From Nitrosopumilus sp. (GTDB lineage Archaea > Thermoproteota > Nitrososphaeria > Nitrososphaerales > Nitrosopumilaceae), in NCBI GenBank assembly GCA_029862745.1, contig JAOTWS010000010.1, positions 1 through 53,102 of the forward strand: a stretch of DNA of 53,102 nucleotides, in the 5' to 3' direction. This document shows positions 8,226 through 16,751 of this stretch, piece by piece. The translations under genes and the position numbers were made by a program. The notes under the pieces were generated by a model. The model was not told the DNA's origin, ran no database searches, and saw only the letters and a program-made list of their open reading frames with translations. Each line of letters begins with the position of its first letter. Position 1 is the stretch's first letter.

Positions 8226-9523
8226 TATTGTAATCCTCCTGGTCCTAGCACTCCAGCGTAAAGCAATCCAAGTGCAATAAAGATGTTAATGAAGGCAAGA
8301 CCAATTAGTTTAGTCCAGCCAAGATTCAATAACATATCAATCCTGATTCTTGGGAAAACTCCTCTTGGTAACAATATGAAGAATATGACAGCGACAGTCT
8401 TTAGAACAAACCAAAGTGTGCCATTAAGCATCTCTTGTGTAAACAAAGGTAATCCTGGAATGTTTGCAGTTACAGGACCCAAAACAATTCCTTCAGTAAT
8501 AATTTCTGTTGGGAATGGAGGAACAACCATTGGACCATTCCACCCACCAAGGAACAATACAACAAACAATGCTGCAAATGCGTAGAGTTTCAGATATGTT
8601 CCTAATTGTACAAGTCCATACATCATTCCAGATAATTCGGTTAACCAACCTGCTACAATTTCACTTTCAGCTTCTGGTAAATCAAATGGTATTCTTTCTA
8701 GTTCTGCAAGCATAGTAATGAAGAAAACAATAGCACCAATGGGTAAAAATACAATCCATGGGAAGTTAGATTGGCTTGCAGCAATTTCAGATAAATTAAG
8801 AGATCCTGTCAACATCACAACCCCTAACAAAGATAAGATTAATGGAATTTCAAATGAGACCATTTGGAATAAGGCTCTGATACCACCAATGAATGGGAAT
8901 TTACTATTTGCAGACCATGCAGAAAGAATAGTAATAATTGGGAAAAATCCAATTACTGCAAATACACCAAGTAAGCCCAAATCTACATCTGCAACTACCC
9001 AACCAGGAGCAACTGGAATTAAGGCAACAAATGCTGCTGCTGCTGCAACAAATAGTACTGGTGCTGCCCAGAAGATAGGTTTATCAGCTTTTGCAGGTAT
9101 AATGATTTCTTTTGAAATTAACTTTAGTCCATCACCCATTAATTGTAAAATACCTTCAAGCTTTCCACAATAAAATGGTCCAACTCTTAATTGTAATTTT
9201 GCAAGCATCTTTCTTTCAACAAATATTGTTCCAGCAGCTAGTAATGCGGCAAATCCAAATCCTGGAAAAACCATTACTCTAAAAATATCAGTTGCCATGA
9301 ATGCTTTGACAATTGGAAGAATACGTGAAGGATCTGCTATCCAAGTTAATGCAAGAAACGGTGTAAGTAATTCACCATTAATTACAGGCATTTCAATAAA
9401 GAATAAAACCATCATAATTGCTGGAAGGCCAATCAAAGACAGTAGTAATACAGCCCAAAATGCATTATCAAGTAACGATTTGATAAATTCACTTAGTTTG
9501 AATTTTGGTGCAATAACAGACAT
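8225..9523 (-). CDS. nuoH: Complex I subunit H
   Basis: This is a 432-residue membrane subunit that forms the quinone-access chamber. The conserved cytoplasmic loop sequence ERIPFDLPEAESEIVAGW and the KLQLRVGPFYCGKLEGILQ segment identify NuoH. The protein is longer than the roughly 325 residues of E. coli NuoH, with an insertion near the C-terminal third (loop around VPPFPTEIITEGIVLG). ATG 9523 directly follows the nuoD stop. Confidence 0.94.
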   Translation of the reverse strand: MSVIAPKFKLSEFIKSLLDNAFWAVLLLSLIGLPAIMMVLFFIEMPVINGELLTPFLALTWIADPSRILPIVKAFMATDIFRVMVFPGFGFAALLAAGTIFVERKMLAKLQLRVGPFYCGKLEGILQLMGDGLKLISKEIIIPAKADKPIFWAAPVLFVAAAAAFVALIPVAPGWVVADVDLGLLGVFAVIGFFPIITILSAWSANSKFPFIGGIRALFQMVSFEIPLILSLLGVVMLTGSLNLSEIAASQSNFPWIVFLPIGAIVFFITMLAELERIPFDLPEAESEIVAGWLTELSGMMYGLVQLGTYLKLYAFAALFVVLFLGGWNGPMVVPPFPTEIITEGIVLGPVTANIPGLPLFTQEMLNGTLWFVLKTVAVIFFILLPRGVFPRIRIDMLLNLGWTKLIGLAFINIFIALGLLYAGVLGPGGLQ

Positions 9524-10660
9524 TTATCGGTCTGCCTCCACTGGCCAATAATTAAGGCTCCAATATACTGATGGCATATTACCAAGTTTTTCGCCCTTTA
9601 GAAGATACGGTAACGCAATCAAGTTTCTAAATGACCCAACACTTAGCTTTAGTCTGTATGGCTCAGGTTTACCATCAGATACAATATAGCAACCTAGCGA
9701 TCCTCTACCAGATTCTACGCGTTTGTAAACTGAATCAAGTCCCTTACCTTTTGGATTAGGTTTTAGCTTAGTTCTAACAGAACCAGACTTTGGCATTTTT
9801 TGTAATGCTTGCCTAATGATATTACAACTTTCTAACATGTCAAGCCATGGAACTTTTGATCTTGCATAAGAATCACCTTCTTTCATCACATTAGTGTGAA
9901 CATCTAATTCTTCATAAACATCATATGGTTCTTTCTTTCTAAGATCATAATCAACTCCACTTGCACGAAGTACAGAACCTGTCGTTCCAAGTCGTATCGC
10001 ATCTTCGCGAGAAAGGATACCAGTGTCTTTAGTTCTAGCAATCAAAATAGGGTTATCATAAAAGACAGCAGAATATTCTTTGATACGTTTTTCAAAATAG
10101 TTAACTTGACGTAAACAAACATCTTCAAAATTTGGAGGTAAATCATTTCTCACTCCACCTGGAATAAAATGTGCATGTGTTACTCTAGCACCAGTCATTT
10201 TTTCCATAAGATCAATTAAGAGTTCACGATCTCCTGCTGGCCACATGAACATTGTAGAATGTCCCAAAAAGATACCATAAATTGCAAGCCAATACATTGT
10301 GTAAATACATCGGTTTAATTCAGATGCAATAACTCTAACATACTTTGCACGTTCAGGAACTTCAATTCCAACAAGTTCCTCAACTCCTAATACATATGGA
10401 TACAATATATTACAAGAATCATGAATTACCGGTCTTTCTAAGTGAGGAATGTTTGTAATATAATTTCTATATTCAGCCATCTTCTCCTCTCCACGATGAA
10501 CATATCCAGGATCAGGATCACATGCAACGATATAATCACCATCGATTTGAACAATAATTCTCATGTGACCAGAGCCAGGATGTTGGGGACCAACATTGAG
10601 AGTCATTATTCTCTCATCAACTTTTTGGAGTGCTAATCCAGGTAGTAATTGCTCAGTCAT
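9524..10660 (-). CDS. nuoD: Complex I subunit D (49-kDa type)
   Basis: This 378-residue protein is homologous to the large subunit of [NiFe] hydrogenases and forms the quinone site with NuoB. The N-terminal NVGPQHPGSGHMR and the DPDPGYVHRGEEKMAEYR motifs are typical. The hydrogenase cysteines are absent, as expected for a quinone-reducing enzyme. It starts at ATG 10660, 2 bp after nuoC, with no C-D fusion. Confidence 0.95.
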   Translation of the reverse strand: MTEQLLPGLALQKVDERIMTLNVGPQHPGSGHMRIIVQIDGDYIVACDPDPGYVHRGEEKMAEYRNYITNIPHLERPVIHDSCNILYPYVLGVEELVGIEVPERAKYVRVIASELNRCIYTMYWLAIYGIFLGHSTMFMWPAGDRELLIDLMEKMTGARVTHAHFIPGGVRNDLPPNFEDVCLRQVNYFEKRIKEYSAVFYDNPILIARTKDTGILSREDAIRLGTTGSVLRASGVDYDLRKKEPYDVYEELDVHTNVMKEGDSYARSKVPWLDMLESCNIIRQALQKMPKSGSVRTKLKPNPKGKGLDSVYKRVESGRGSLGCYIVSDGKPEPYRLKLSVGSFRNLIALPYLLKGEKLGNMPSVYWSLNYWPVEADR

Positions 10661-10662
10661 CT

Positions 10663-11244
10663 CTATCTTCCCTTTATTGCAAAGTCCTTTCTAAGCGGAG
10701 GTAAGTCTGCCCAGTCTTCTGGCAAAAGCAATCGTCTATTATCAGGATGACCTTCAAAGTAAACACCAAACATTTCAAAAACTTCTCTTTCATGAAATTC
10801 TACACTATAAAATATATCTCTAAGAGTGGGAAGTTTAGTTGCATCATTTCCAGGAATTGGATTTTCTTCTCTTTGAGCCCTAGTGGATAAAACAAGTATT
10901 TGTCTTGCTAATGAAGAGTCTGAGTAAGATCCTATATGATACACAACTTCAATTTCTTTGTCTTGAGGATAATCAACACCTGAAACAGATTCTACATGAT
11001 CATAATTTAGCGCATCACGAATAAATTCAGCAACATCATGAATATTTTCTCTACCAGTTTTAATTCCAACTCTGTCTTCTTTGACAAATGTGACTTCAAC
11101 CTTGTCACCAAACTTTTTAATAATTTTATCAGAAATGTTTTTTTCAAATGCTGGTAATTCTACTTCTGGTTTTTTTGCTGCAGGTGGTGGTGCTTTTACT
11201 TTAGGAGGTTCATCTGCAACAGGTTTTTCAGAATCAGAACTCAT
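10663..11244 (-). CDS. nuoC: Complex I subunit C (30-kDa type)
   Basis: This is a 193-residue hydrophilic-arm subunit. The conserved C-terminal segment around REVFEMFGVYFEGHPDNRR identifies the family. The first 35 or so residues are a Pro/Ala/Lys-rich, probably disordered tail not seen in most NuoC proteins. Its ATG overlaps the nuoB stop (TAATG arrangement), so the two are translationally coupled. Confidence 0.93.
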   Translation of the reverse strand: MSSDSEKPVADEPPKVKAPPPAAKKPEVELPAFEKNISDKIIKKFGDKVEVTFVKEDRVGIKTGRENIHDVAEFIRDALNYDHVESVSGVDYPQDKEIEVVYHIGSYSDSSLARQILVLSTRAQREENPIPGNDATKLPTLRDIFYSVEFHEREVFEMFGVYFEGHPDNRRLLLPEDWADLPPLRKDFAIKGR

Positions 11245-11768
11245 TATACAAACTTCCTAGCCTTCATTCTCTTGATTTTTTCTTGTAACAACATACATCC
11301 TTGAATTAAAGTTTCAGGTCTAGGAGGACATCCTGGAACATAAACATCAACTGGGATTACTCCATCAATTCCTGGAAGTACATTGTATGAATCAAAATAC
11401 AAACCTCCAGTAATTGCACATGCTCCCATTGCAATAACATATTTTGGTTCTGGCATTTGATCATAGACTAACCTGAGACGTGGTGCCATCTTTCTTGTAA
11501 TAGTTCCTTGAACAACTACAAGATCACATTGTCTAAGTGATCCAAATGCTTCGATGATACCAAATCTTTCAACGTCATATCTAGGACTTGATGCTGCACC
11601 AAATTCTACACTACAACAGGCAGTTTCAATATGTACTGGCCAGAGGGACCAAATCCTACCCCAATTAATGGCATACCCCAATGGTTTATCAATTGCTCGT
11701 TCTAAAATATCTCCTAACTTTCCTACAAAGACATTTGCATTTTCTGGTGTTACTAAGTCTTTAAGCAA
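11244..11768 (-). CDS. nuoB: Complex I subunit B, N2 cluster
   Basis: This 174-residue protein carries cluster N2, the last electron carrier before quinone. The ligand pattern is complete: a CC pair in ETACCSVEFGA, a Cys in MGACAITGG, and a Cys in VPGCPPRPE. The start is TTG at 11768, preceded by a GGGGA site. A 40-bp spacer separates it from nuoA, the longest gap in the operon. Confidence 0.94.
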   Translation of the reverse strand: MLKDLVTPENANVFVGKLGDILERAIDKPLGYAINWGRIWSLWPVHIETACCSVEFGAASSPRYDVERFGIIEAFGSLRQCDLVVVQGTITRKMAPRLRLVYDQMPEPKYVIAMGACAITGGLYFDSYNVLPGIDGVIPVDVYVPGCPPRPETLIQGCMLLQEKIKRMKARKFV

Positions 11769-11808
11769 TATTATCCCCTACCCTTGTAAATACAATTTAT
11801 ATAAAAAA

Positions 11809-12183
11809 CTACCATATTCTTCGTCTCCCAGATTGATACAAAGCAAATGCCATTGCTCCAAACATTATTCCTAAAAAGCCCATCATTGGCAAAGTTGCAA
11901 TCTTTGGAATTTCCAAAAGTGAGCTGCCCCAAGCATATAAGAAAATTGCCATTACATCAAAAACAACAAACATCAAAATGTAAGGATAGTACTGCATCAT
12001 GAAATGAGTTCTTCCTTCTCCAGATGGAACTTGTCCACATTCCATTGGTAAAAATTTAACAGGATTACTTCGTTTTCTAGGAGAAATCATCCTGGAGATA
12101 ATTAATGCAGGAGCCATTGCTACTATAGCAAAACCAAACATCAATACAACGGTACTATAATTGCCCGCTAATTCCCCGACCAA
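11809..12183 (-). CDS. nuoA: Complex I subunit A
   Basis: This 124-residue protein has three membrane helices. The loop KFLPMECGQVPSGEGRTHFMMQYY matches the conserved NuoA/ND3 loop (Y/F..PMECG.......F.M.YY), whose cysteine reports the active/deactive switch in mitochondria. It is the first gene of the operon. The start is TTG at 12183, about 26-30 bases after a TATA-like box on the minus strand, so the operon transcript is probably leaderless. Confidence 0.92.
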   Translation of the reverse strand: MVGELAGNYSTVVLMFGFAIVAMAPALIISRMISPRKRSNPVKFLPMECGQVPSGEGRTHFMMQYYPYILMFVVFDVMAIFLYAWGSSLLEIPKIATLPMMGFLGIMFGAMAFALYQSGRRRIW

Positions 12184-12204
12184 TTTAGCTTTTGACCCTA
12201 ATTT

Positions 12205-12274
12205 TTGTATAAAAAGGTATGCTTCCTTTTTTCGATCAACTTCTGAAAAAATTATTGTTGTAAAGTACTTTATA
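12205..12274. promoter_or_regulatory. Divergent promoter region, nuo operon and peroxiredoxin
   Basis: Two separate TATA-like boxes face outward. The minus-strand box TTTATAC at about 12208-12214 precedes nuoA. The plus-strand box CTTTATA at 12268-12274 lies about 25 bases before the peroxiredoxin ATG. Both distances fit leaderless archaeal transcripts. Confidence 0.5.
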
Positions 12275-12295
12275 GAACATTGTCAAATAGCGATC

Positions 12296-12760
12296 ATGTC
12301 ATTGAATATTGGAGATACTGCTCCTAACTTCGAGCTTCCAGACACAGAATTGAAAATGCGAACTTTGGACGACTATAAAGGTGGAAAAATCGTTTTATCG
12401 TTCATAGTTGCTGCAAGTTCCCCAGTTTGTGAAACAGAACTGTGTAATTTTAGAGATTCATGGAAGGAAATTTCCGATTTAGGCGCAAAAGTCGTTGCGA
12501 TCAGTAATGATGGCCCATTTGCAAATAAGGCATTTGCCGAAAAAAATCACTTCAATTTTCCATTATTGGGGGATTATAGTAGCAAAACAATTCGTGATTA
12601 TGGAGTATTAATGCCAGATTTACTCCATATTAAAGGATACAATGCAGCAAAACGATCTGTTTTTGTTATTAATGAGGATGGAAAAATTGGATACAAATGG
12701 GTTTCAGAGGATCCATTAAAAGAACCAAACTATGAAGAGATTAAAAATTTCCTGAAATAA
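12296..12760 (+). CDS. Peroxiredoxin, BCP/PrxQ type
   Basis: This is a 154-residue thioredoxin-fold peroxidase. The peroxidatic cysteine lies in the motif SSPVCETELC. A second cysteine five residues later is the resolving residue arrangement of the BCP/PrxQ class, which reduces H2O2 and organic peroxides through an intramolecular disulfide. The ATG at 12296 fits the TATA box at 12268-12274; an upstream extension would overlap nuoA. Its position opposite the respiratory operon suits protection from oxygen by-products, but that link is inference. Confidence 0.88.
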   Translation: MSLNIGDTAPNFELPDTELKMRTLDDYKGGKIVLSFIVAASSPVCETELCNFRDSWKEISDLGAKVVAISNDGPFANKAFAEKNHFNFPLLGDYSSKTIRDYGVLMPDLLHIKGYNAAKRSVFVINEDGKIGYKWVSEDPLKEPNYEEIKNFLK

Positions 12761-12773
12761 GGAAAATATTTTT

Positions 12774-13286
12774 TTATTCTATCTCGGCTATTGGGTCGCC
12801 TTTAGCAACAGTTACAGTTTCTTTAATTTTTATGGATTTGACAACGCCATCCTTGTGTGCTTTCACTGATACTTGCATCTTCATTGATTCCAAAGTACAA
12901 ATTACATCTCCTTTCTTTACAGAATCACCTTCAGCAACAGAAATAGATACAACTTTGCCAGGAATTTGACTCTTCAATAATAATTGCACATTTCCAGCAC
13001 CTGCACCACCAGAATGTTTGAAGACGACTTCATCAAAGTGGGTATGACGATTAATTATGATTGGAACATTATCAATTACAATGTTCATTTCGTTAGTTGA
13101 TTGATCAAGATATTTTGCTTTGTGATATTTTTTATCTAAAATAAATTCAATCCCAGTAGAATTCATATTAATAATTTTTAATTCATGTTCATTATCATTG
13201 ATTTTAATTACATAATCATTGTTTCCAAGATTTTTTATAATCTTACCATCAAATGATTTTTCAATGTCAGCTATTTTGTAATCCAT
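12774..13286 (-). CDS. Biotin carboxyl carrier subunit of acetyl/propionyl-CoA carboxylase
   Basis: This 170-residue protein has a C-terminal biotinyl domain with the motif ESMKM. The lysine at about 136 is the expected biotin attachment site. It is the mobile carrier between the biotin carboxylase and the carboxyltransferase encoded just upstream. In thaumarchaea this three-subunit enzyme carboxylates acetyl-CoA and propionyl-CoA in the 3-hydroxypropionate/4-hydroxybutyrate cycle. The ATG at 13286 follows the upstream stop by 7 bp; a longer reading would overlap that gene. Confidence 0.88.
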   Translation of the reverse strand: MDYKIADIEKSFDGKIIKNLGNNDYVIKINDNEHELKIINMNSTGIEFILDKKYHKAKYLDQSTNEMNIVIDNVPIIINRHTHFDEVVFKHSGGAGAGNVQLLLKSQIPGKVVSISVAEGDSVKKGDVICTLESMKMQVSVKAHKDGVVKSIKIKETVTVAKGDPIAEIE

Positions 13287-13293
13287 TATTTCA

Positions 13294-14781
13294 TCAATCC
13301 AGTTTATTCTTCCAATTAGAATATGAGTTTGCATTATTTTGTACACGGCTCTTAAAGTATTCAGAATGAATTATTGCAGCAGCAATTGCGGCTTCGCTCT
13401 TCTCTAGTTTCTCATTCTTTAGGTCTTTAGTTAATTTGTCAATTATTCCATATCGTTTTAAGAAATCGGTAGAAAGTTCACCTTTTTTGTACTCTTCGGT
13501 ATTTAGAATTGTTTTGTAAAGTGGAATTGATGTTTCTACACCTTGAATGTAAAAATCATTAAGTGCGGTAAGCATACGAGTTCTGGATTCTTCAAATGTT
13601 TGTCCCCATGTACATAATTTAGCCATCAAAGAGTCATAAAATGGAGATACTGTACATCCAGGATATAAGTAAGTATCACATCTAACACTAGGTCCAGAGG
13701 GGATTGTTACATCTGGAACAGGTCCGGTAGAAGGTGCAAAGTCTAAGAATGTATCTTCGGCATTAATTCTACACTCTATTGCATATCCTTTCATTTTAAG
13801 ATCTTTTTGCTTAAATGGTAAAGGTTCACCATTTGCAATATCTAATTGAAGTTTGACAAAGTCCAATCCAGAAACCATTTCAGAAATTGGATGTTCCACT
13901 TGTAATCTTGCATTAATTTCAATAAAATAAAATTCACCATTATCTGCTCTTAAAAATTCGGCAGTTCCCAAATTAGTATAATCAACTGCTTCAGATGCTT
14001 TGACAACTAATTCACCTACTCTATCTCGTGTTTCTTGATCAACTACTGGAGAAGGTGTCTGTTCAATAAGTTTTTGATTTCTTCTCTGAATGGAGCATTC
14101 TCTTTCAAAAAGATGAACAGCATTACCATGTTTATCCCTACACATTTGATATTCAATGTGTCTAGTTTTTTCAAGGAATTTTTCAACTATAATTGCAGAC
14201 TTTCCAACTGCAGAAATGGATTCACTTGTTACTGTTTGAAAACCTTCACGTAATTCTTTGTCATTTGTAACAATTCTAATTCCACGACCACCACCACCAT
14301 AAACTGATTTTAACATAACAGGATAGTCAATGTCATTTGCAATTTTTAATGCTTCTTCAACATCTTTTACAAGTCCGGGACTGCCAGGAACTGTTGGTAC
14401 TTTAGCTTTAAGCATAGCAGCTTTGCATTGCATTTTATCACCACAAAGATCCATAGATTTTGCAGATGGTCCGATAAAGTTTATGTTATTTTTTTCACAG
14501 GTACTTGCAAAATCAGAATTTTCTGAAAGAAATCCATAGCCTGGATGGATAGCATCTGCACCAGAAGACAAAATAACTTCAAGAATTTTTTCTTGATTAA
14601 GATAAGATTTTGCAGGTGCAGCTTCTCCTATGTGATAAGCCTCAGTTGCTTGTTTTACGTGCATAGAGTCATAGTCTTCATCAGAATAAACAGCAACTGT
14701 TTTGATTCCCAGTCTCTTACAAGTTCTAATTACTCGTAAAGCGATTTCTCCTCTATTTGCGATAAGTACTTTTTCAATCAT
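13294..14781 (-). CDS. accC: Biotin carboxylase subunit of acetyl/propionyl-CoA carboxylase
   Basis: This 495-residue ATP-grasp enzyme carboxylates carrier-bound biotin using bicarbonate and ATP. The N-terminal MIEKVLIANRGEIALRVIRT and the glycine-rich GGGGRGI ATP loop are characteristic, as is EINARLQVEHPISEMVSG. The ATG at 14781 was preferred over a TTG two codons upstream; it follows the carboxyltransferase stop by 6 bp. It is longer than bacterial AccC by a C-terminal tail of about 40 residues. Confidence 0.92.
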   Translation of the reverse strand: MIEKVLIANRGEIALRVIRTCKRLGIKTVAVYSDEDYDSMHVKQATEAYHIGEAAPAKSYLNQEKILEVILSSGADAIHPGYGFLSENSDFASTCEKNNINFIGPSAKSMDLCGDKMQCKAAMLKAKVPTVPGSPGLVKDVEEALKIANDIDYPVMLKSVYGGGGRGIRIVTNDKELREGFQTVTSESISAVGKSAIIVEKFLEKTRHIEYQMCRDKHGNAVHLFERECSIQRRNQKLIEQTPSPVVDQETRDRVGELVVKASEAVDYTNLGTAEFLRADNGEFYFIEINARLQVEHPISEMVSGLDFVKLQLDIANGEPLPFKQKDLKMKGYAIECRINAEDTFLDFAPSTGPVPDVTIPSGPSVRCDTYLYPGCTVSPFYDSLMAKLCTWGQTFEESRTRMLTALNDFYIQGVETSIPLYKTILNTEEYKKGELSTDFLKRYGIIDKLTKDLKNEKLEKSEAAIAAAIIHSEYFKSRVQNNANSYSNWKNKLD

Positions 14782-14787
14782 ATCCAA

Positions 14788-16335
14788 TCACAAATTGATA
14801 TTTCCATGTTTCCTAGGAAGTTGTTTTTCTCTTTTGTTTGTAAGCATTTCTAAAGCTTTAATCAACATAGGTCTAGTCTCAGCAGGATCAATTACATTAT
14901 CAATAGTTCCATGAGACGCGGCAACATATGGATTTTCAAATTTTTCTGTAAATTCACCAATTAATTGCTTTTTAAGCGCTTCAGGATCTTTTGCCTCATC
15001 AAGGTCTTTTCTATACATTATTTTTACAGCTGCTTCTCCACCTAAAACAGCACATCGTGCAGTCGGCCATGCGTAATTAATATCAGTTCTGAGATTTTTA
15101 CTTCCCATTGCAATATAAGCACCACCATATGCTTTTCCAATAACTAATGTTATTCTTGGAACTGTAGCTTCACAATATGCATAAAGCAGTTTGCTACCAT
15201 GTCTAATAATTCCGTTATGTTCTTGATTAGAACCTGGCATGTATCCAGGGGTATCTACTAAAGTGATAAGAGGAATGTTAAATGCGTCACAAAATCTTAT
15301 GAAACGTGCTGCCTTGTTTGAAGAATCAATATCAAGTGCACCTGCAAGATGTATAGGTTGATTAGCTATAATTCCTGCAACTTTACCATTAAATCTTCCA
15401 TAACCTACTATAATGTTTGGAGCAAATAATTCATGCACTTCAAAGAATTCGTGATTATCAACAATTGAATTAATAATTTCTTTCATATCATAAGGTTGCA
15501 AAGGATTTTCTGGAATTATGTTGATCAGATTATGATCTAATCTATTTGGATCATCATCAGTGGTGATTTTTGGTGGCTCTTCAGTATTATTTTGAGGTAT
15601 ATATGAAATTAATTTTTTAATATAATCCATGCACTCATATTCATTTTGTGCAACAAAATGTGCAACACCACTTTTTGAACCATGTGTCATTGCTCCTCCA
15701 AGATCATCAAATGATATTTCTTCGCCAAGTACAGTTTTCACTACATCAGGTCCGGTAACAAACATTGTTCCCACCTTTTCTACCATAATTACAAAGTCAG
15801 TCATTGCAGGAGAATATACAGAACCTCCTGCTGAAGGACCAATACTTGCAGTAATTTGTGGAATTACTCCTGAAGCTAGTTGATTATGATAAAAAATATC
15901 TGCAAATCCATCAAGACTCATTATTCCTTCTTGAATTCTTGCTCCACCAGAATCCATTATTCCAATTATTGGACATCCGATTTTTACTGCATGATCCATT
16001 AATTTAGTAATTTTTTTAGCTCCCATCTGACTAAGAGTTCCACCAAGTACAGTAAAATCATATGCAAAAACAAAGATTTGTCTACCACTTACATTTCCAT
16101 ACCCGCCTACTACGCCATCTGTAAAGAATTTCTTTTTCTGCATATCATATTCATGGTAATGATGTGTGGTTAATGGATCAATTTCTGTAAAAGTCCCCTC
16201 ATCAAGTAAAAGATCTATTCGTTCACGAGCAGTTAACTTGCCCTTATCATGTTGAGCCTTAATTCTATCTTGGCCACCACCCTGTAATGCTACGTTATTC
16301 TTTTTGGCATACCCTTCAATCTTTTCAGAATGCAT
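14788..16335 (-). CDS. pccB: Carboxyltransferase subunit of acetyl/propionyl-CoA carboxylase
   Basis: This is a 515-residue, two-lobe crotonase-like carboxyltransferase. It shows the typical ARERIDLLLDEGTF start region, the oxyanion segments GGARIQEG and GPSAGGSVYSPA, and the C-terminal KAYGGAYIAMGSK. It moves the carboxyl group from biotin to acyl-CoA. It is the first gene of a compact operon with the biotin carboxylase and carrier. A TATA-like TAATATATG lies about 30 bases before the ATG on the minus strand. Confidence 0.92.
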   Translation of the reverse strand: MHSEKIEGYAKKNNVALQGGGQDRIKAQHDKGKLTARERIDLLLDEGTFTEIDPLTTHHYHEYDMQKKKFFTDGVVGGYGNVSGRQIFVFAYDFTVLGGTLSQMGAKKITKLMDHAVKIGCPIIGIMDSGGARIQEGIMSLDGFADIFYHNQLASGVIPQITASIGPSAGGSVYSPAMTDFVIMVEKVGTMFVTGPDVVKTVLGEEISFDDLGGAMTHGSKSGVAHFVAQNEYECMDYIKKLISYIPQNNTEEPPKITTDDDPNRLDHNLINIIPENPLQPYDMKEIINSIVDNHEFFEVHELFAPNIIVGYGRFNGKVAGIIANQPIHLAGALDIDSSNKAARFIRFCDAFNIPLITLVDTPGYMPGSNQEHNGIIRHGSKLLYAYCEATVPRITLVIGKAYGGAYIAMGSKNLRTDINYAWPTARCAVLGGEAAVKIMYRKDLDEAKDPEALKKQLIGEFTEKFENPYVAASHGTIDNVIDPAETRPMLIKALEMLTNKREKQLPRKHGNINL

Positions 16336-16439
16336 AACAGTAATCTAAAGAAAAACACTTTCATATATTAATTTATTTTGAAGATTTCAACAGTGTGAAA
16401 TTTTTACAAAAATTCAAGAATATCAAGAATTTTGGAAGT

Positions 16440-16751
16440 TTAGGAGTTAATAATTGGGAATTTTTTGTTTGTAGATTTTTGATAGAAACTAAAAGCATCT
16501 TTTTCATCACTACATTTCGTACAAATACAGAATTGGGATACATTTGGGATATCACAAATTTCGATAAATTTACATTGAGGGCATCCTGCAGGTGCTCCAC
16601 ATACAATACACTGTAATTGATCAATTTGGGCACATTTTTCATGTTTTACGCCTAATCCTTTTGCCCATAATCCAATTTCGTTGATCTCAATTTTTTTATT
16701 ACATATAATGCATTTTCCTGGAAATTTCATAGGAATTTTTCTCCAACTCAT
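16440..16751 (-). CDS. Small cysteine-rich zinc-ribbon protein, function unknown
   Basis: This 103-residue protein has eleven cysteines in three groups: CIIC with a following HEKC (14-40), CIVC with CPQC (48-60), and CICTKC (75-80). The pattern suggests two or three zinc-binding knuckles. I do not recognise the family. Its ATG overlaps the RFC large-subunit stop as ATGA, so it is probably translated together with the clamp loader and may be a DNA-replication accessory protein, but this is inference from position only. Confidence 0.6.
   Translation of the reverse strand: MSWRKIPMKFPGKCIICNKKIEINEIGLWAKGLGVKHEKCAQIDQLQCIVCGAPAGCPQCKFIEICDIPNVSQFCICTKCSDEKDAFSFYQKSTNKKFPIINS

Noticed and set aside
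8718-9173. 151-codon plus-strand frame inside nuoH
   Set aside because: It is antisense to a strongly conserved nuoH region and has no promoter or family motif.
16373-16642. 89-codon frame overlapping the zinc-ribbon gene
   Set aside because: It lacks the cysteine pattern and coupling of the 16440-16751 frame, and its C-terminal part is low-complexity.
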